Assembly: GCA_964493945.1 (NCBI GenBank)
Contig: CAZBQG010000059.1
Coordinates: 1-18,852 of the forward strand
DNA length: 18,852 bases
Direction: 5' to 3'
Origin: CAZBQG01 sp964493945
GTDB lineage: Bacteria; Pseudomonadota; Alphaproteobacteria; Rhodospirillales; UBA2165
The notes below the pieces were generated by a model that was given only the letters and a program-made list of their open reading frames with translations, was not told the origin of the DNA and ran no database searches. The translations under genes were made by a program, and so were the position numbers. Shown in pieces: positions 1 through 7,987 of the stretch. Position 1 is the stretch's first letter, and the number at the start of each line of letters is the position of its first letter.

Positions 1-206
1 TTTGATGGCATGGGACAAAATGTGAATACTTCGAGCTTATCTATGTCAGCCCCATAATATTAGGTAAAAAACTTACAAATGCGAGCCAATGGCCTCCGGC
101 GTGGCAGGCTTGGCCGGATATATTCAGCTTGGCGGGGAACCCTGGAAAAAGGAATATTGGGCGGCAGAGCCAATCTGTTCCATAATGCAATGCAAGGGGT
201 GAGTTC

Positions 207-1271
207 ATGCGGCCATTAAAAACCGGCCTGACGGTCCTGGATGCGGGGCGCGCCACACCCGGCTTTACCCTTTATTCGCCGCTATGGCGCAAGGTCACAT
301 ATTTGTTGGATATGGACGGCAAGATTGTCCATCAATGGGAATTGCCCGGCTGTCCTGGCGGATATGCCCGCCTTCTGCCCAACGGAAATTTGTTCTACAG
401 CACCCACACCGAAAGCGGGCCGCCCTTCCCCGGCGGCGCCAGCGGCGGCCTTATGCGCGAAGTGGATTGGGACGGAAATGTAATCATGGAAGTGCGGGAC
501 GATTGGCAACATCATGATTGCCGGCGGCTGGAGAACGGCAATGTGCTTTATGCGGCCTGGGAGGAAATGCCGGAAGACGCCACCAAAAAAGTTGTGGGTG
601 GCGTGGAAGGATCGGAATTCGAAGGCCGCATCTTCAACGACCTGCTCCGCGAAGTAACCCCGGGGGGCGAAACCGTCTGGGAATGGCACGCCTACCCGGA
701 TATGGAGGTGGAAAATTATCCCATTCATCCCCTGACAGGACGGCGCGTCTTTGCCTGGTGCAATACCTGTTGCCCGCTGCCCGGCGGTGATGTGCTGATC
801 ATCCTGCGCCAGATCAATCTGGTGGGCATCATCGACCGCGAATCCAAGCGCTTCAAATATGAACGCCAGAATTTGGAATGGGGCCACCCCCATGACGCCA
901 AGATGCTGGAGAACGGAAATATCCTGATGTTCGCCAACGGCATGAACACCACGGCAGCCCATCCACATTCCTATATTACGGAATTTGATCCCAAGACCAA
1001 CGAGACGGTCTGGGAATACAAATCAGACCCCACCACATTTTTCTATTCCCATCACATCAGCGGCTGCGAGCGCCTGGAAAGTGGCAATACATTAATTTGC
1101 GAGGGATCCTTCGGGCGCGTCTTCGAGGTGACGCCCGATGGCGAAATCGTCTGGGAATTCATCAATCCGGATTTCGATAAGATGTTCATGGGCGAGACGG
1201 TAAACTGGGTCTTCCGAGCCTTCCGCTACGCCGAGAGCTCGCCGGAGATTAATGGACGGGTGAAGCTGTAA
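207..1271 (+). CDS. Arylsulfotransferase (ASST)-like beta-propeller protein
   Basis: The 354-residue protein resembles the arylsulfotransferase/ASST-like family, which folds as a beta-propeller and in its founding members moves sulfate between phenols. The sequence shows recurring blade motifs: LPNGNLFY (57-64), LENGNVLY (108-115), LPGGDVLI (191-198), LENGNILM (234-241) and LESGNTLI (290-297), each preceded or followed by a W-E/W-D strand. Candidate active-site histidines are in HHD (102-104), GHPHD (226-230) and SHH (281-283); the family uses conserved His residues, but I have not aligned them. There is no signal peptide, unlike periplasmic ASST enzymes, so it is probably cytosolic. The ATG at 207 follows an AAGGGGTGAG ribosome site. 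The next gene lies 165 bases downstream on the same strand. The fold assignment is fairly firm; the sulfotransferase reaction is not proven. Confidence 0.75.
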   Translation: MRPLKTGLTVLDAGRATPGFTLYSPLWRKVTYLLDMDGKIVHQWELPGCPGGYARLLPNGNLFYSTHTESGPPFPGGASGGLMREVDWDGNVIMEVRDDWQHHDCRRLENGNVLYAAWEEMPEDATKKVVGGVEGSEFEGRIFNDLLREVTPGGETVWEWHAYPDMEVENYPIHPLTGRRVFAWCNTCCPLPGGDVLIILRQINLVGIIDRESKRFKYERQNLEWGHPHDAKMLENGNILMFANGMNTTAAHPHSYITEFDPKTNETVWEYKSDPTTFFYSHHISGCERLESGNTLICEGSFGRVFEVTPDGEIVWEFINPDFDKMFMGETVNWVFRAFRYAESSPEINGRVKL

Positions 1272-1404
1272 GGGGGAGGTAGCGATGGTTCCGGTTCCCT
1301 GGCGGTTATTTGGAAGCCGCCGCCAATCATGCAACCCCTCCATTTATCGCCCATAAAAATAGGCGTAGCATGGCCTCCAAACAGTACCGGTAAATTCCGG
1401 CATC

Positions 1405-1418
1405 GGGCCTCGCGGCCC
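1405..1418 (+). other. Small GC hairpin upstream of the binding-protein RBS
   Basis: GGGCC and GGCCC are separated by the tetraloop TCGC, just before the AGGAAGG ribosome site (1423-1429) of the TctC-like gene. There is no U-tract, so it is not a terminator. It may be a 5' leader structure or simply chance in GC-rich DNA. Confidence 0.25.
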
Positions 1419-1436
1419 AAACAGGAAGGAAACACC

Positions 1437-2570
1437 ATGACCCAACTCACCAAGCGAACCCTCACCATCACCGCCGCCCTGGCCGCCCTCGCCCTGGCGG
1501 CACCCTCCAACGCCGCGCCTTATTACCAAGGCAAGACCGTCACCCTGATCGTCGGCCTCGGCGGCGGCGGGGGGCCGGACATTATGGCCAGGCTTTTGGC
1601 CCGCCATCTGCCCAAGCATCTGGAAGGATCACCCAAGGTGATCGTCAAGAACATGCCCGGCGCGCGCTTCATGAAGGCCCATAACTTCATCTTCGAGAAG
1701 GCCAAGCTCGATGGGCTCAATTTTTATTACGGGCCCTGGTTCTGGGGCGGCGACGTGATCAAAACGCCGGGCCACCGCTTCAAATACAAGGATTTCACCA
1801 TGGTCGGCGCGCTCCGCACATCGGGGCGGCTGCAATGGATGCGCACCGATGTGGTGCCCGGCGGTGCCAAGAACTGGCGCGATATCTTCAAGGTCAAGAA
1901 TCTTCGTTTCGCCTCGACCGGATCGACCACCGGCTTTGCCATGCAGGGATTGCTCGGCATGGATCTGCTGGGCCTCAAATACAAGTTTATTTCGGGCTAC
2001 CGGGGATCGTCAAAGGTACGCATCGCCATGCGCAACAACGAAGCAAACAGCATGGTGGATTCGACCCATTCCTACCGCTTCAACACGGTGCGCTCCATGA
2101 TCAAACCGGGCAAGGGAATCCCGCTCTGGTATTTCCCCTATGTGGACGACAAGGGCAATGTGCTGAAAAGCAAAACCCTACCCGAATTCATCTCGCTCCC
2201 CGATGCCTACAAGGAAATCCATGGTAAGGAGATTAGCGGACCCAAATGGGACCTGCTCAAACTGGGCATGCGCTTGGCCAGGCTTTCCCATCTGGTTCTG
2301 GGCCCACCCAACATGAACAAGGCGGCGACGGCGGCCATGAGCAAGGGGGTCTGGGCGGCACTCAATTCCAAACCCTATCAGAACGAGGCCAAGAAGTCGG
2401 TCACCTTCTATCCAACCCCGGTGCGCATCAAGACGGCGCGGACGACGGTGGCCAGCCTGGCCAATATCAGCCCGACCCTGCTCGAGAGCCTGAAAGCCTT
2501 TGATGCCCAGGCCAACCATATCAAGGTGCGGTCCAAGAGCGGAAAGAAACGCGGAGGCAAAAAGAAATAG
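1437..2570 (+). CDS. TctC/Bug-like tripartite transporter substrate-binding protein
   Basis: This is a 377-residue exported protein of the TctC/Bug solute receptor type, which in known systems captures organic acids in the periplasm for a TctAB permease. Residues 1-27 form a signal peptide (basic start, Ala/Leu core, cleavage near SNA-A). The mature protein opens with YYQGKTVTLIVG and a glycine-rich stretch followed by PDIMARLLARHLP (48-60), then VIVKNMPGA (68-76), the usual first-domain pattern of the family. The reading frame is open further upstream, but the ATG at 1437 was chosen because AGGAAGG precedes it by 7 bases and it begins the signal peptide. Two oddities: the C-terminus ends in a Lys/Arg-rich tail (residues 363-377), and no TctA or TctB permease gene is nearby, so the ligand is unknown. 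It converges on the ABC ATPase gene with a 4-base gap. Confidence 0.8.
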   Translation: MTQLTKRTLTITAALAALALAAPSNAAPYYQGKTVTLIVGLGGGGGPDIMARLLARHLPKHLEGSPKVIVKNMPGARFMKAHNFIFEKAKLDGLNFYYGPWFWGGDVIKTPGHRFKYKDFTMVGALRTSGRLQWMRTDVVPGGAKNWRDIFKVKNLRFASTGSTTGFAMQGLLGMDLLGLKYKFISGYRGSSKVRIAMRNNEANSMVDSTHSYRFNTVRSMIKPGKGIPLWYFPYVDDKGNVLKSKTLPEFISLPDAYKEIHGKEISGPKWDLLKLGMRLARLSHLVLGPPNMNKAATAAMSKGVWAALNSKPYQNEAKKSVTFYPTPVRIKTARTTVASLANISPTLLESLKAFDAQANHIKVRSKSGKKRGGKKK

Positions 2571-2574
2571 ACCG

Positions 2575-3384
2575 TCAGCTTTTCGGCGCACCCGGTGGCT
2601 TGAGGGGCTGGCGGCGCCACCATAAAAGCTCGCCCCTGAGAAACGCCTGGGCCAGATCGTTTTCCGGCATTTCGAAAAACTGATCGGCCCGGGCGAATTC
2701 CAAAAGCCGCCCGCGATAGAGGAAGACGACCTCATCGGCCAGCCGTTTGGCCTGCATCAGATCGTGGGTGGACATGATGATCTTGGTGCCGGACCGGCTG
2801 ATGGCTTGCAACAATTCTTCCAAGGCATGGGTGGCGGCGGGATCAAGATTGGCCGTCGGTTCATCCAGAAACAACACCTGCGGCTTGAGGGTCCAGGCAC
2901 GGGCCACGGCCAGGCGCTGCTGTTCGCCAAACGACAAAGAGCGCGCCGGCGAAGATGCCAGGCGCTTCAAACCTGTCTTATGCAACATGTCATCGACCAG
3001 TTCCGCCCGCTTGGCCCGCTCGAACCCTTGCAATTTCAATCCGAACGCCACATTGGCCGCGACCGAACGGCGCAGCATGACCGGGCGCTGAAAGACCATG
3101 GCCTGGCGGCTTTGCGCATCCCCGCCGCCCGGGCCCTGCCAGGTAATGGATCCGGCGCTGGGCTCAATCAAGCCGTGGCAGAGGCGCAACAAAAGGCTTT
3201 TCCCGGCGCCGTTGGGGCCCAGGATCATGGTCCGGCTACCGGCTTCCAGGGTCAGCGTGATATCCTTGATCAAATGTTTGCCGGCCGCCTCGAAGCGGAG
3301 CCCGGTCAGCTGAAGGGGCAGGATCGCCTCACCCGCTTCGATCCCGGTTAATTCCGCGCTCATATTATCGCCGCTCGTATCCAT
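2575..3384 (-). CDS. Orphan ABC transporter ATP-binding protein (tungstate/TupC-like guess)
   Basis: The 269-residue protein is a complete ABC ATPase: Walker A GPNGAGKS (56-63), Q-loop Gln99, signature LSFGEQQR (150-157), Walker B VLFLDEP (170-176), D-loop and switch His207 in STHD. It would power import through a permease in the inner membrane. The short C-terminus, ending in an AFLRGELLWW stretch, resembles importers of the TupC/WtpC tungstate-molybdate type, but this is an impression rather than a demonstrated match. No permease or binding protein of that class is adjacent; the neighbouring TctC-like protein belongs to a different, ATP-independent transporter class. An alternative start is Met8 (3363). 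The gene is divergent from the TPR-methyltransferase gene with only 50 bases between them, which must hold both promoters unless these lie inside the genes. Confidence 0.85.
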   Translation of the reverse strand: MDTSGDNMSAELTGIEAGEAILPLQLTGLRFEAAGKHLIKDITLTLEAGSRTMILGPNGAGKSLLLRLCHGLIEPSAGSITWQGPGGGDAQSRQAMVFQRPVMLRRSVAANVAFGLKLQGFERAKRAELVDDMLHKTGLKRLASSPARSLSFGEQQRLAVARAWTLKPQVLFLDEPTANLDPAATHALEELLQAISRSGTKIIMSTHDLMQAKRLADEVVFLYRGRLLEFARADQFFEMPENDLAQAFLRGELLWWRRQPLKPPGAPKS

Positions 3385-3434
3385 CTATTTCCCGCCGCCT
3401 GGACTGTTCCTTTTCATGATATACCAAAAGCGCC

Positions 3435-5327
3435 ATGGATATCGAACTCTCACTTGCGGCCAAGCTTTTGGATGCCGGCGACGAAGCCGGGGCCATCCAT
3501 CATTTGCGCGCAGCCATCGAAGGGGCACCCGAGAGGCCCGACTATCATTATTCGCTTGGCCTCTTGCTCTTCGAGACGGGGCAAATGGATGAAGCACGCC
3601 AGGCATTCGAGGCGGTCATCGCCCTCGATCCCGCCCAGGCCGATGCAAGGCGCAATCTGGGCATCATCGCCCAGGGTCTGGGTGCCCGGTTGGAGGCGCT
3701 GGATCATTTCGCGGAGGCCTTGGAACTTGCGCCGGAAGATGATCTGCTTAGGCGCAACTTTCTGGAATGCCTGGCCGGCGGCATTTTCTCCAGCGGCCAA
3801 TTGCCCCCTTCGCTTCGCCGCCATCTGGAGGAAGGTTCCCGGGCAGAATATCTGGATGAAAAGCTTTGGCAAAAGGCCGCCGTCAATTTCATCATGGGGT
3901 CGGAGGCTTTCAAACAGGGGCTGGCACATGTCCGGGGTGATGAAGGGCTGGATTTAAGTGCCGCAGATTGGTTCAAAACCCTTTCGCAAGATGCCTTGCT
4001 CGTTCAAATCCTGACCGATGAACTGATTGGCCACTTGGATATGGAATGCCTGCTGGGCGCCCTCCGCCGGACCCTGCTGCAATTGGCTTTGGAGGGCAGT
4101 GGCGGGCTTTCCGCCATCCCCATTGATTTTATTTGCGCTCTCGCTCATCAGGTATTCAATGGCGAATATGCCTGTCCGGTGGACGAGGCCGAAAAGCAGC
4201 AGTTGAATAAGCTGATGGAAAGCCTGCACGATGATGATTGGGCGGCGCTGGCCGTGGCGGCATCATATGAACCGCTCGGCAATTGGCTGGGCGGGCAACC
4301 CGCCGGCATGCCGGAGCCGTTACCGAGTCTTTGGCGCAGGCAGGTGGATGAGCCGGCCGAAGAAGCGGAAAGCGCCCGCACCATCCCGGCCCTGCCCAGC
4401 TCGCAAACGGAAACCAGTACCCGGGTCCAGGCCCTATATGAAACCAACCCCTATCCAAGATGGCAAAAGCTGGCCAATTTCAAACCGGCCGGCCTGGACG
4501 AGCTGCTGAGGGGTACTTTTCCTCATTTCCTGGCGCCCGAAAGCCTCTCCCGCCCGGGGAACATCCTGATAGCCGGCTGCGGTACCGGGCAACAGGCCCT
4601 CACCGCCGCCAAGCGCTATCCCACCAGCCAGGTGCTGGCCCTCGATCTGAGCCGCGCCAGTCTGGCCTATGGGATGCGCAAGGCCCGGGAGCTGGACATC
4701 GCCAATCTGCAATTCATGCAGGCCGATATTCTGGATCTGGCGGATTTGGAACAGCGCTTTCAGCTGATCGAATGTTCCGGCGTGCTGCATCATATGAGCA
4801 ACCCCTTTGATGGCTGGAAGATTTTGACTGGATTGCTGGCCGAAGACGGCATCATGAAGATCGCCCTTTATTCGGCCCGGGGGCGGCGCTTCATCAGCCA
4901 ATTGCGCCAAGAGATCGCCCGGAAAAATCTGGATGCCACACCCGATGGAATCCGTCAATTCCGGGCCCGTTTGTTGGCCTTGCCCCCGGATAATCCCTTG
5001 CGCCAGGTGATCAATTTCTCCGATTTTTACAGCCTCAGCGGGTGCCGTGATTTGTTGTTTCACGTCCAGGAATGCTGTTATGATCTGCCTGAAGTCGCCC
5101 AATGCATTTCCCGGCTGGGGCTTCGGCTGATCGGGTTGCAAGTGCCGGGAGAAGAGGTGAGACGAGCCTATGGCGCCTTTTACCCCGAAGACCCGGCCAT
5201 GACGGATCTGGCCAACTGGGATGCCTTCGAGGAAAGAAATCCGGATACCTTCAGAGGCATGTATCAGTTCTGGTGCACCCGCTCTGAAGCCGAGCGGGAT
5301 GGACAGGGGGTTGGGAATGCACCATAA
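3435..5327 (+). CDS. TPR-repeat / class I SAM methyltransferase fusion
   Basis: This 630-residue two-part protein carries TPR units at about 6-102 (for example YHYSLGLLLFETGQMDEARQ, 37-56), a helical middle region (about 105-310) and a C-terminal class I methyltransferase from about 330. The methyltransferase shows the AdoMet loop ILIAGCGTGQ (377-386), the acidic motif II VLALDLS (400-406), a motif with QADI (429-432) and GVLHHM (449-454). A YETNPYPRW signature (335-343) opens the catalytic half. No signal peptide is seen, so it is probably cytosolic. TPRs suggest a protein partner or protein substrate; the methyl acceptor cannot be read from sequence. The ATG at 3435 lacks a strong ribosome site. 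The thioesterase gene starts 39 bases downstream, so the three plus-strand genes may be co-transcribed. Confidence 0.85.
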   Translation: MDIELSLAAKLLDAGDEAGAIHHLRAAIEGAPERPDYHYSLGLLLFETGQMDEARQAFEAVIALDPAQADARRNLGIIAQGLGARLEALDHFAEALELAPEDDLLRRNFLECLAGGIFSSGQLPPSLRRHLEEGSRAEYLDEKLWQKAAVNFIMGSEAFKQGLAHVRGDEGLDLSAADWFKTLSQDALLVQILTDELIGHLDMECLLGALRRTLLQLALEGSGGLSAIPIDFICALAHQVFNGEYACPVDEAEKQQLNKLMESLHDDDWAALAVAASYEPLGNWLGGQPAGMPEPLPSLWRRQVDEPAEEAESARTIPALPSSQTETSTRVQALYETNPYPRWQKLANFKPAGLDELLRGTFPHFLAPESLSRPGNILIAGCGTGQQALTAAKRYPTSQVLALDLSRASLAYGMRKARELDIANLQFMQADILDLADLEQRFQLIECSGVLHHMSNPFDGWKILTGLLAEDGIMKIALYSARGRRFISQLRQEIARKNLDATPDGIRQFRARLLALPPDNPLRQVINFSDFYSLSGCRDLLFHVQECCYDLPEVAQCISRLGLRLIGLQVPGEEVRRAYGAFYPEDPAMTDLANWDAFEERNPDTFRGMYQFWCTRSEAERDGQGVGNAP

Positions 5328-5366
5328 ACGCAGCTTGTTGGAAAGGTTTTGGAGCGCAGAAAAAAA

Positions 5367-5774
5367 ATGAGCAACGAATTGACCGCCGGGCAGACCACGA
5401 CACGCAGATTCACCGTGGACCGGGACCGCACCATTGGGTTCATGGGCGATGAGGCCCGCGTCTATTCCACGCCCATGGTGGTCCAAGATATCGAGGAGAC
5501 CTGCCACGATTTCCTGCTTGAGCGGATCGGGGAAGGCCAGGAGACCGTCGGCACAAGGGTCGAAATCGACCATGTGGCACCAACGCTGGAAGGCGCCTGG
5601 GTCGATGTGACGATCACCGTCATCGAGGTGGATGGCCGGGCCGTGCATTTGGAGGCAAGCGTCAGCGACCCGCTGGAGCAGGTCGCCCGGGCCCGCCATT
5701 CCCGCTTCATCGTCGATATCGAAAAGACCCGCGAAAAGCTGCTGGGCAAAAAAGCCAAGACCGAAGCCTTGTGA
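5367..5774 (+). CDS. FlK-like (fluoroacetyl-CoA thioesterase family) hotdog thioesterase
   Basis: This small 135-residue protein is of the hotdog-fold acyl-CoA thioesterase type, related to FlK. FlK of Streptomyces cattleya uses Thr42, Glu50 and His76 to hydrolyse fluoroacetyl-CoA. Here Thr35 (in STP), Glu43 (in IEET) and His69 (in IDHVAPT) occur with the same spacings of 8 and 26 residues. GTRVEIDHVAPT (62-73) is the most recognisable stretch. True fluoroacetyl-CoA activity is unlikely; related proteins are common and act on varied or unknown CoA esters. I chose the ATG at 5367, with GGAG at 5351-5354 upstream; a TTG at 5349 would add six residues. The stop TGA lies 11 bases before the ligase ATG and overlaps a possible GTG start of that gene, indicating translational coupling. 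Confidence 0.8.
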   Translation: MSNELTAGQTTTRRFTVDRDRTIGFMGDEARVYSTPMVVQDIEETCHDFLLERIGEGQETVGTRVEIDHVAPTLEGAWVDVTITVIEVDGRAVHLEASVSDPLEQVARARHSRFIVDIEKTREKLLGKKAKTEAL

Positions 5775-5785
5775 TTAGCCCGGTC

Positions 5786-7078
5786 ATGTCCCTGCCCCTG
5801 CCCCTCCCCACTTCGCGAGACGAGATCGCCAAGCTACAAAGCGAACGCAAACGCATCGCCTTTGAACGCGCCATGCAGGCCCCCTTTCACCAAAAAAGGC
5901 TGGCCGGCATCAATCCGGACCGCCTGGATGAGCCGGAAGAATGGGCGAAAATCCCCTTGCTGGACAAAGAAGAACTGCGGGCCATAACGCCGCAGGCATT
6001 TATAGATGATTTCTGCATCGGGCGGCGCTCCGACGTAGCGGAATATTGGCGCTCAGGCGGGGCCACCGGGGTTCCGCTTTTTTATCCGCGCAGTTTCGAG
6101 GATATGAAATACGAGCTTTTGTCTTTCATGCGCACCTTCGCCGCCGCCGGCGCGGGTGCGGGTGACAGCGTCCATGTCTCCTTTCCCTTGGGTATCCATC
6201 CCGTCGGGCAGGTCTATGGCCGGGTAGCCCAGGATGCGGGCATGAGCGTCAATTGGGCCGGATCGGGCGGCTCCACGCCGTCGGCCATGCAGGTGGAATT
6301 GATTGACCGGTTGCGGCCCACCTTATGGATGGGCATGTCCAGCTACGGCATCCATCTGGCCAATATGGCCGATGAACGGGGCGTCGATCTGGCCCAGGGC
6401 TCGGTCAAATGTATCATGTGCACGGCCGAGCCCCTGTCGGCGTCGAAGCGCGAAAAGATCGGGCGCATGTGGGGCGCCGAAGTGCATGACAGTTTCGGCA
6501 TGACCGAAGCGGGCATGCTGGGCTCGGAAAGCGATGCGCGTGACGGCTTTCACATCTGGACTGATCTTTATGCCATCGAGGTGGTCGATCTGGATAGCGG
6601 CGAGCCTGTCGCCGAGGGCCAGGAAGGCGGTCTGGTGGTCACACCTTTGTTCACCAATAACGCAACGCCCTTCATCCGCTGGAGTTCGGGCGACATCGTG
6701 GTTTACAAGGAACATGGCGGCACCCAAGGCCCCCTGTCGGTCTTTCCGGTCATCCGCCACGCCAACCGCACGGTCGGGTTCTTCAAGGTCCGGGGCATCA
6801 ATATCAACCACCAGGAGCTGGAAGATTTCATGTTCCGGTTCGCCCAAGTGGGGGATTTCAAGGGCGAGTTGGTGACCCGTGATGCGTTGGAATCGCTGGT
6901 CATTTCGATCGAGCTCGCCGGCGGAACTGATGGGGATCAGTTCGCCGGGGAACTGAGTCTTGGAATCAAAAACACATTCGAGGTCACACCCGAAATCCAA
7001 ATCCTGGAGCGGGGCACCCTGGCCAAAGAATTCGAAGCCAATATAAAAGCGCCCAGATTCACCGACCGGCGGGAATAA
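5786..7078 (+). CDS. PaaK-like (phenylacetate-CoA ligase family) AMP-forming acyl-CoA ligase
   Basis: The protein has 430 residues, about the length of phenylacetate-CoA ligases. It would activate a carboxylic acid with ATP to an acyl-adenylate and then form a CoA thioester. The sequence shows the phosphate-binding loop RSGGATGVP (89-97), the adenine-site motif DSFGMTEAG (235-243), the ribose-contact region RWSSGDIV (298-305) and the hinge with KVRGININHQELEDF (334-348). The expected catalytic C-terminal Lys may be Lys414 in TLAKEFEANIK, though I did not align it. The substrate acid is unknown; no phenylacetate degradation genes are nearby. An in-frame GTG at 5771 overlaps the thioesterase TGA and could be the true start. 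Together with the thioesterase it forms a ligase/hydrolase pair working on CoA esters. It converges on a minus-strand gene with a 3-base gap. Confidence 0.85.
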   Translation: MSLPLPLPTSRDEIAKLQSERKRIAFERAMQAPFHQKRLAGINPDRLDEPEEWAKIPLLDKEELRAITPQAFIDDFCIGRRSDVAEYWRSGGATGVPLFYPRSFEDMKYELLSFMRTFAAAGAGAGDSVHVSFPLGIHPVGQVYGRVAQDAGMSVNWAGSGGSTPSAMQVELIDRLRPTLWMGMSSYGIHLANMADERGVDLAQGSVKCIMCTAEPLSASKREKIGRMWGAEVHDSFGMTEAGMLGSESDARDGFHIWTDLYAIEVVDLDSGEPVAEGQEGGLVVTPLFTNNATPFIRWSSGDIVVYKEHGGTQGPLSVFPVIRHANRTVGFFKVRGININHQELEDFMFRFAQVGDFKGELVTRDALESLVISIELAGGTDGDQFAGELSLGIKNTFEVTPEIQILERGTLAKEFEANIKAPRFTDRRE

Positions 7079-7081
7079 ACC

Positions 7082-7987
7082 CTAATCCAGCCCATAAATG
7101 CGGTGAAGATTACCGCTGGCCACCCGGGCCGCCGTCCGGGGTGAGAGGCCACCCAGCGCCTTGCGGAACATACCCACCCTGGCATCGAAATTCCTGAGCG
7201 GTCCCGGTGCCGAATTGGCATCAATGCCAATGATAAAGCGCGCCGGATTGGCTTCGATCAGTTTTTTCCAGGCGGGCAGGAATCGCCCCTCCCCATCCAG
7301 CAAGGGTGTTGGCAGCTTGGAACTTGGCTTATGCAGCCAGGCCAGCCCGCAAACCAGATTGGGAAAGCGTCTAAGCAACCGGCCCGCATCCGCCGGCGTC
7401 GATTGCCCGCACCAATGGTCCCAAACAATATGGGCCCTCGGATTATAAGCTAGCGTTGCATCCACGAAGGTCTGGTATTCATCTGTGCGCACCCATTGGC
7501 CGCCGGTTCTCTCAAAGGCATTGTGATGGATGGTCAGGGGCAGATTGAATTTTTCCGAAATATCCAGAACCACCCTGGCATGGGGGCTGTCGGGTGCCGC
7601 ATTGGGCTTGCCGCCAATCTTGCCCCGGAAGGACATCTCGCCCAGGGCTTTGAACCGGCCCGAAGATGCCTTCTGGAACACCTTCTCCAGGAAAGTTTTC
7701 TTGTTCCGGGTCCACCCCTTGTTTTGAAAGGCGATGCCGGGGATCACCCGGCCCGGATATTTAGCGGCAAACTCAAGTGTATCGTTATCCTTCCAGCCGC
7801 CCTTTGATTTAACCCAAAGGACCATGACGTCGATCTTGTTGCGGTCCATGGCCTGGATGGTGCGGTTCGGCTTGGCCTTTTTCCCTTTAAAATGGGCGTG
7901 GCCGTCGGAAATTATACCGTCATAGGTCTGGGCCCACACTGGCAGAGCCAGAAGCAATGCAAAGGCAAAGACCGGAAGAATTCTCAT
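7082..7987 (-). CDS. Secreted amidohydrolase-fold protein, intact HxH metal motif
   Basis: This is a 301-residue exported protein with a TIM-barrel metal-dependent hydrolase pattern (Amidohydro_2-like). A signal peptide covers residues 1-19 (MRILP, hydrophobic core, VWA|Q). Candidate metal or catalytic residues are His30 and His32 (DGHAHF), Glu117 (LGEMSF), His154/155 (TIHHNAF), His191 (WDHWCG) and Asp256 (IGIDANS), which is the order HxH-H-H-D expected of the superfamily. The ATG at 7987 was chosen because AAAGGA precedes it and its first bases overlap the stop of the upstream gene as ATGA; a TTG at 7993 would add two residues. It is the last gene of a three-gene minus-strand operon and the only one of the three paralogs here with a complete HxH. 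The substrate is unknown; a periplasmic location is likely. Confidence 0.8.
   Translation of the reverse strand: MRILPVFAFALLLALPVWAQTYDGIISDGHAHFKGKKAKPNRTIQAMDRNKIDVMVLWVKSKGGWKDNDTLEFAAKYPGRVIPGIAFQNKGWTRNKKTFLEKVFQKASSGRFKALGEMSFRGKIGGKPNAAPDSPHARVVLDISEKFNLPLTIHHNAFERTGGQWVRTDEYQTFVDATLAYNPRAHIVWDHWCGQSTPADAGRLLRRFPNLVCGLAWLHKPSSKLPTPLLDGEGRFLPAWKKLIEANPARFIIGIDANSAPGPLRNFDARVGMFRKALGGLSPRTAARVASGNLHRIYGLD

Noticed and set aside
4434..5699. A 421-codon minus-strand open frame across the methyltransferase and thioesterase genes
   Set aside because: It overlaps two genes with clear motifs, and its translation shows no recognisable domain.
7100..7116. GCGGT/ACCGC stem-loop after the ligase stop codon as a terminator
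   Set aside because: The stem is only 5 base pairs with no following T-tract, and it lies inside the convergent amidohydrolase gene.
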